Origin: Eleginops maclovinus
Taxonomy: Eukaryota > Chordata > Actinopteri > Perciformes > Eleginopidae
Assembly (NCBI RefSeq): GCF_036324505.1
Contig: NC_086351.1
Location: forward strand, 8,302,001 to 8,366,000
Direction of reading: 5' to 3'
Length of the DNA: 64,000 nt
Within the stretch, counting starts at the first letter, position 1, and each line of letters starts with the position of its first letter. Under the pieces are notes generated by a model. The model did not search any database, was not told the origin of the DNA, and saw only the letters and a program-made list of their open reading frames with translations. Below, piece by piece: positions 59,721 through 64,000 of the stretch. Both the position numbers and the translations under genes were made by a program.

Positions 59721-62700
59721 CTACAATCTGCCTCCAGAGCAATTAACGCTTCATGTAGTGACCAGAATGGATTCGGTGTGTGTGGCTTTGGTTGAAGGCA
59801 AAGCTCTACTTTAATGACCTAAAGCTCGCCTGGGCTGCCAGCTCATGACTTATAGATAACACCGGCTGTGTTGACTCAACAGTAAATACACTTCTGTTTA
59901 TAAAACACCGTAGGGTTGTTATCATGGCTACGGTTTTTATGTGAAATATTGATGCATGAGTGACAGTTTGGTAATGGTATTGCTGTCATGTTTGGGTGTA
60001 ATAACTATAAAGTTGATCTACGTTAAGGTTCCCACAATAATGAAGGTAAAAAAGCAGATTCAAACAATCATCTTGGCCATTTTGTACTTTCATTGTTTTC
60101 AGTGTATTGAAGTCTTCATTTCATCTTTAAGTATTTATCCAAGGGCAGCATTTGCTGTCCTTGTGTGCAGCTGGAACAGATAACCTATTTTTTTGATGGT
60201 TAATTACACAGGTTTCTTGATTCTGCAGATTCTCAAAGTCTGAAATCCTCTTTGTTTTCAGATGTTTATTTTCTGTAATATAAGTCGCTGTATTGTGAGT
60301 ATCCCCCAGACTGAGAAGTCAGCTATGTAGTCAGTTTAGATAAAAAATAGAACAATATGAATTATTTAATGTTACGTACAAGAACAGATAATACTTATTT
60401 TGTTTTACCTGACTGTGTAGCAAACAAGCATCCTAATTCCAGATGTAGGAAAAGTATCAAAGTTTTCTGCAAGAATAATCTACTCCAAAGTAATTGAAGT
60501 AAGTTCTATTTTTTTTTACCTGATATTGATTATTACACTTTGACTGAATTGAATGGATGTGACTTTAATGCTGATTGCAGGAGGAATGCGTTTAATGTTT
60601 GACCTCTAACTGGAAAAATGAAATGGTTATGAGTTCACAAGTCAAATCTTTCCTTAAAATGCTTTGCTGTGCCTCAATTAGGTGCTTCAACAGGCATAAC
60701 CTGTATTCCCTTTGACACAAAGAAACAAAGACACTTGTACACATTAAATATAAATCATTTTATAATATACAAATTGTACAGATGTCATGAACAATAGGAA
60801 TGTGGACATACTCAGGATAGCAAAGATAAAGAATACTTTTTTCTTCCTTGATAGCAAACACTGCTATGCAAGTGACAACAGCACATGATCAAAGATACTC
60901 AACATTCAAGATGGCAGCGAGGTGATAAAAACACATCAGAGACAAAAACCTAAGAATACATTTTCCAGAGGCTGTGAGCAAGCTAACGTGACAACACAGG
61001 GAAAAAAATGACGGCATCCTATTGTATCATGTTCTGTCATTTCTACTTTGCCATTTTCACATCATAGTAGCACACAGGAAATGAACCATTACGTTGTATT
61101 TTTTCTAAACAGCGTTACCAAGAACGATTGCACCCGCGGCACTATTGAGGCTCAGAGACAATTATGCTGATAGAAGACAGGAAACTGTATATCACTTTTT
61201 TTTTTCTTTTACACAAATGGGCAGAGAGCTGCAAATGTATTTTAAAGTCTAACATTAGTCAAAGGTCTCCCTCTTTTCACGGACGGCCAACTTTAACATG
61301 GTTCAGCATCATTTAACTGATGGAGTGTAAGATCCTGCCTCGCTTTTCTCTCCCTATCTGTGTTTTCCTCTATACCAAGAAAAAAAAATCACTATTACCC
61401 ACAGTCCCTGGAGTGTACTCATGTCAGAGGTTAGACTGAACTGCCACCAATCAGCCCTTATCAGGCAGACAAGGGGCCCTGAAGGCTGCAGCCTCAGGTA
61501 GGACAGGCGGATACAGGATCGGTTGTAACTTTTGTCAAGGTTACGATCATCCGTGTTTTCGGATGTCCAACCGGAATGTCGTGGGAGTTAAAAACACAGT
61601 CATGTCACATGAGATCACCTCGCCGCTTAACTGATTTTCCAAACCCTGTTCTTGTAGATGAAGTGGAATATGATTTGTCTGTTTTCACCGAATACCAAAG
61701 GGGAATACATGTCACAGTTTTACGATTTGAAAAAATAAAGTGGCAAGGCGAGAATACTGAAAGTAATTCATATCTTTAAAACAGATAGATGACAGTAAAA
61801 ATGTCTATCTTGACGCTGGGCGAAATGAAGAAATGTATTAAATCTGATAGAATAAGTTGACCAGGATTCACTGGGGATATTTCTAAGATAATGTTATTCA
61901 TAATGATCTCGACAGCTATCAAAAGGCGTCTTTTGGTATTGCCTTTCATAATTCATTTTTGTCACAATTTGAGCTGAGTCTTATTTGCTCCCCATTAGCT
62001 CTGTTGCAAGAGGGAGCATAACATATTTTCTTGAATACAATAAGTGCGTATTAAAGCTGAAACAGCCGAAAGCTAAAAGCAGCTTGGAGAATTAAGTAAA
62101 AAAGAAAAGAAAAATACCACAGAGGATATTATAGTATGACTTGATATATTTCAATATTATCAGAGTGGTTATTTGTCATGTGTTCGTGCAAACTCCTGTG
62201 TACAGATGTGGAAAGATCCATTCTGGCTCACATATGGCCCTTGACTTTGCTGCTATTAGCGATCTCACTCATGGGTCTGGACTCCGTCATAGTGGAGGGC
62301 GAGAGGACAAGGAGCATATGTTTCTGTGGGTTACGCACACGGCGACCCCTTGGTTTTAACACAAACCACAGCCCTCAGGAGGTAGCTCAGAGCGTCAGCC
62401 AGTAATACATTTTAGCAAGCTTTAGCGCAACAGCAGAGGCAACACAAAGCCTACAATAAAATCTCTAGACTCAAAAAAGAACATTCACAATTATAAAAAA
62501 GAGTTCAAAACATCTTAAAAATAACTCCAAAACATATTACCTTCATATAGACAAACACTTCAAATCTTTTATCCCCTCATTCTGAATTCCAGTAATAAAA
62601 GAGGGAACAACGGCTTCAAAATACCAACACTGACGGTAGCAAATCTTTCCTGTTTGACTATAACCAACATATAACACTTAAGTCACCATTGTGCCTCTAA

Positions 62701-64000
62701 AAGACATATCTAAAAAGCAGATTGTGGGGCATTTACAGTGTAGTAATAAGGCTAAGCTGGTCACAGTTTTTATATTCTATTCTACACAAAATCACTTGCC
62801 ATTTTACATTGAAGAAAATCTCAGCGGCGGTTGGATTTATTGAAGAGAGCACTTATTCAGCGTAATCAATCTTACTTGTGTGTAATTGAAGAGTTTTATC
62901 TCCAAAAGGGAGACATTTTTCTTGTCCGAAGTATCAACTCTTCTCATAAGACAAAAAATCCAAATGATGACAAATATAGTCTGTGTGAAGCTGGACAGCA
63001 GGTAGTTAAAGTGTGTAATTTCTTTGCAAAATTTGACATTTTTTAACAAAAATTCCTCCCCTTCAGTGCAAATGATTCCCTATGACATCACCATTAAATC
63101 TGAAGGCTATTTGTTTGACATGTTGAGGTGTTTTGCTGTCAATACATCCCCCAATAAGTGACCTCAATTATAAATTCATGATTCCTGATAGATACCCCAC
63201 TGACTAAATCCATTAGTGAGCTAATGAGAGCTCTGCGCCACACCTTCCTCCCTCCTTTTCACATCGCCCCATCCTCTTTTTAAAATGGAAAGCTACACGA
63301 TGCCATGAAACAGCACATTATGACTTGGTTATTGTCAGAAATTATGTCTGGAAAGAGGTGCTTAAAGAGTTGGGGGTGAAAATAATAAAGGAAATCTCAA
63401 CGGGGAATGTGGAACGCAAACAGCCGTTACTTTAGATGAGCCTATACATTTCTTTTATTTGACTCTCTTATACTCAGGTCTTTATATTAGGCTCTCAACG
63501 TCTGTCTCAATTTCCCTCTCAATCTTCAGTTTTGGTCTCAGTGAACAACAAGGCTATGCTCTGTGCTGACCAAACATTTGAACCATGTCTCCCTACTGAC
63601 AAGAGCTTTTGTTTGTGGTCATTGGCTGGAAATGTAATGTAACAAATGCAACTTCCTGTATATGAAAGCCAACTAGGTGCATCAAAATATGAGTTCTGCC
63701 CCCGAGCTGCAAACATTCAGCTGAATTTCACATCCTTATCTGACTCGGCGTTGAATATGGAACATTCTGTATGCAAGGTGAGCTTAGCGCACCACACCAA
63801 AGAGTGATTATCGGCTCTCTTTGAAGCACTTGACGGCTTTGAGCTTAGCGTAAACAATTATCTCTTCACCCTACTTTGGATTGCCTTTCGCAACAAATGC
63901 CTTTCCCATCACCTCTACCAGCGCTCTCCTACAAGTTCCCTCCAACAACTTACTATGCTGCACAGAACTAAGGAAATGGAAATGGTGGTGCAGTATATGG

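Larger units (their letters stand above)
57206..64000. other. Gene-poor region to window end
   Basis: Nearly 7 kb with no confidently supported gene. It contains the AAT microsatellite at 58332-58393, a possible first exon at 58711-58779 and a possible minus-strand exon at 59720-59615. The stretch 60700-63100 is AT-rich, without frames of interest. Confidence 0.5.

Noticed and set aside
62178..62405. Small secreted-looking protein with LTLLLLAISLMGL
   Set aside because: The hydrophobic stretch follows a long non-signal N-terminus, there is no family match I know and no splice or promoter context.

Overview
This window is vertebrate nuclear DNA, almost certainly from a ray-finned (teleost, probably percomorph) fish. 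It has GT-AG split genes with short introns, a duplicated her/hes family, many microsatellites, and teleost-style DNA transposon remnants. I rebuilt each gene by joining exons whose splice phases agree. Coordinates are exact where donor and acceptor could be read.

Layout, left to right: the 3' half of pbx2 (+, 107-2820); two tandem HES7-type her genes ending in WRPWP (+, 5707-6855 and 11923-12809) with a repeated, RBPJ-site-bounded regulatory module around them; a compact Notch-like receptor gene (-, 23915-14794); an unidentified gene carrying two tandem copies of one domain (-, 27354-24615); tap1 (+, 30433-37030) behind an NF-kB/ISRE promoter; brd2 (+, 38258-47737); a broken MHC class II beta gene (+, about 50514-52474); vmo1 (+, 53594-57126) with a piggyBac relic in its last intron; and a gene-poor stretch to the window end.

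The order pbx2 - Notch - tap1 - brd2 - class II beta mirrors the human MHC class III/class II interval (PBX2, NOTCH4, TAP1, BRD2, class II genes). This suggests a preserved MHC paralogon. The main discovery candidate is the Notch gene. It is open through 11 phase-compatible exons (about 790 residues) and has a signal peptide, two LNR modules, the heterodimerisation region, a transmembrane segment, a conserved basic juxtamembrane motif and ankyrin repeats. It has no EGF repeats, no LNR-A, no furin-like S1 site, no RAM Trp motif, and only about four ankyrin repeats. The neighbouring gene leaves no room for EGF exons. By position it looks like a vestigial or repurposed Notch4.

How the genes may relate: the two her genes are of a type normally driven by Notch through RBPJ. 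Four diverged copies of a roughly 105 bp module, each bracketed by RBPJ-type sites, sit between and beyond them. tap1 (peptide transport for MHC class I) and the dead class II beta gene belong to antigen presentation, and brd2 is their usual neighbour. Transposon remnants (three piggyBac-type, one 614 bp element with a 10 bp target duplication, LINE tails) lie in introns, UTRs and spacers.
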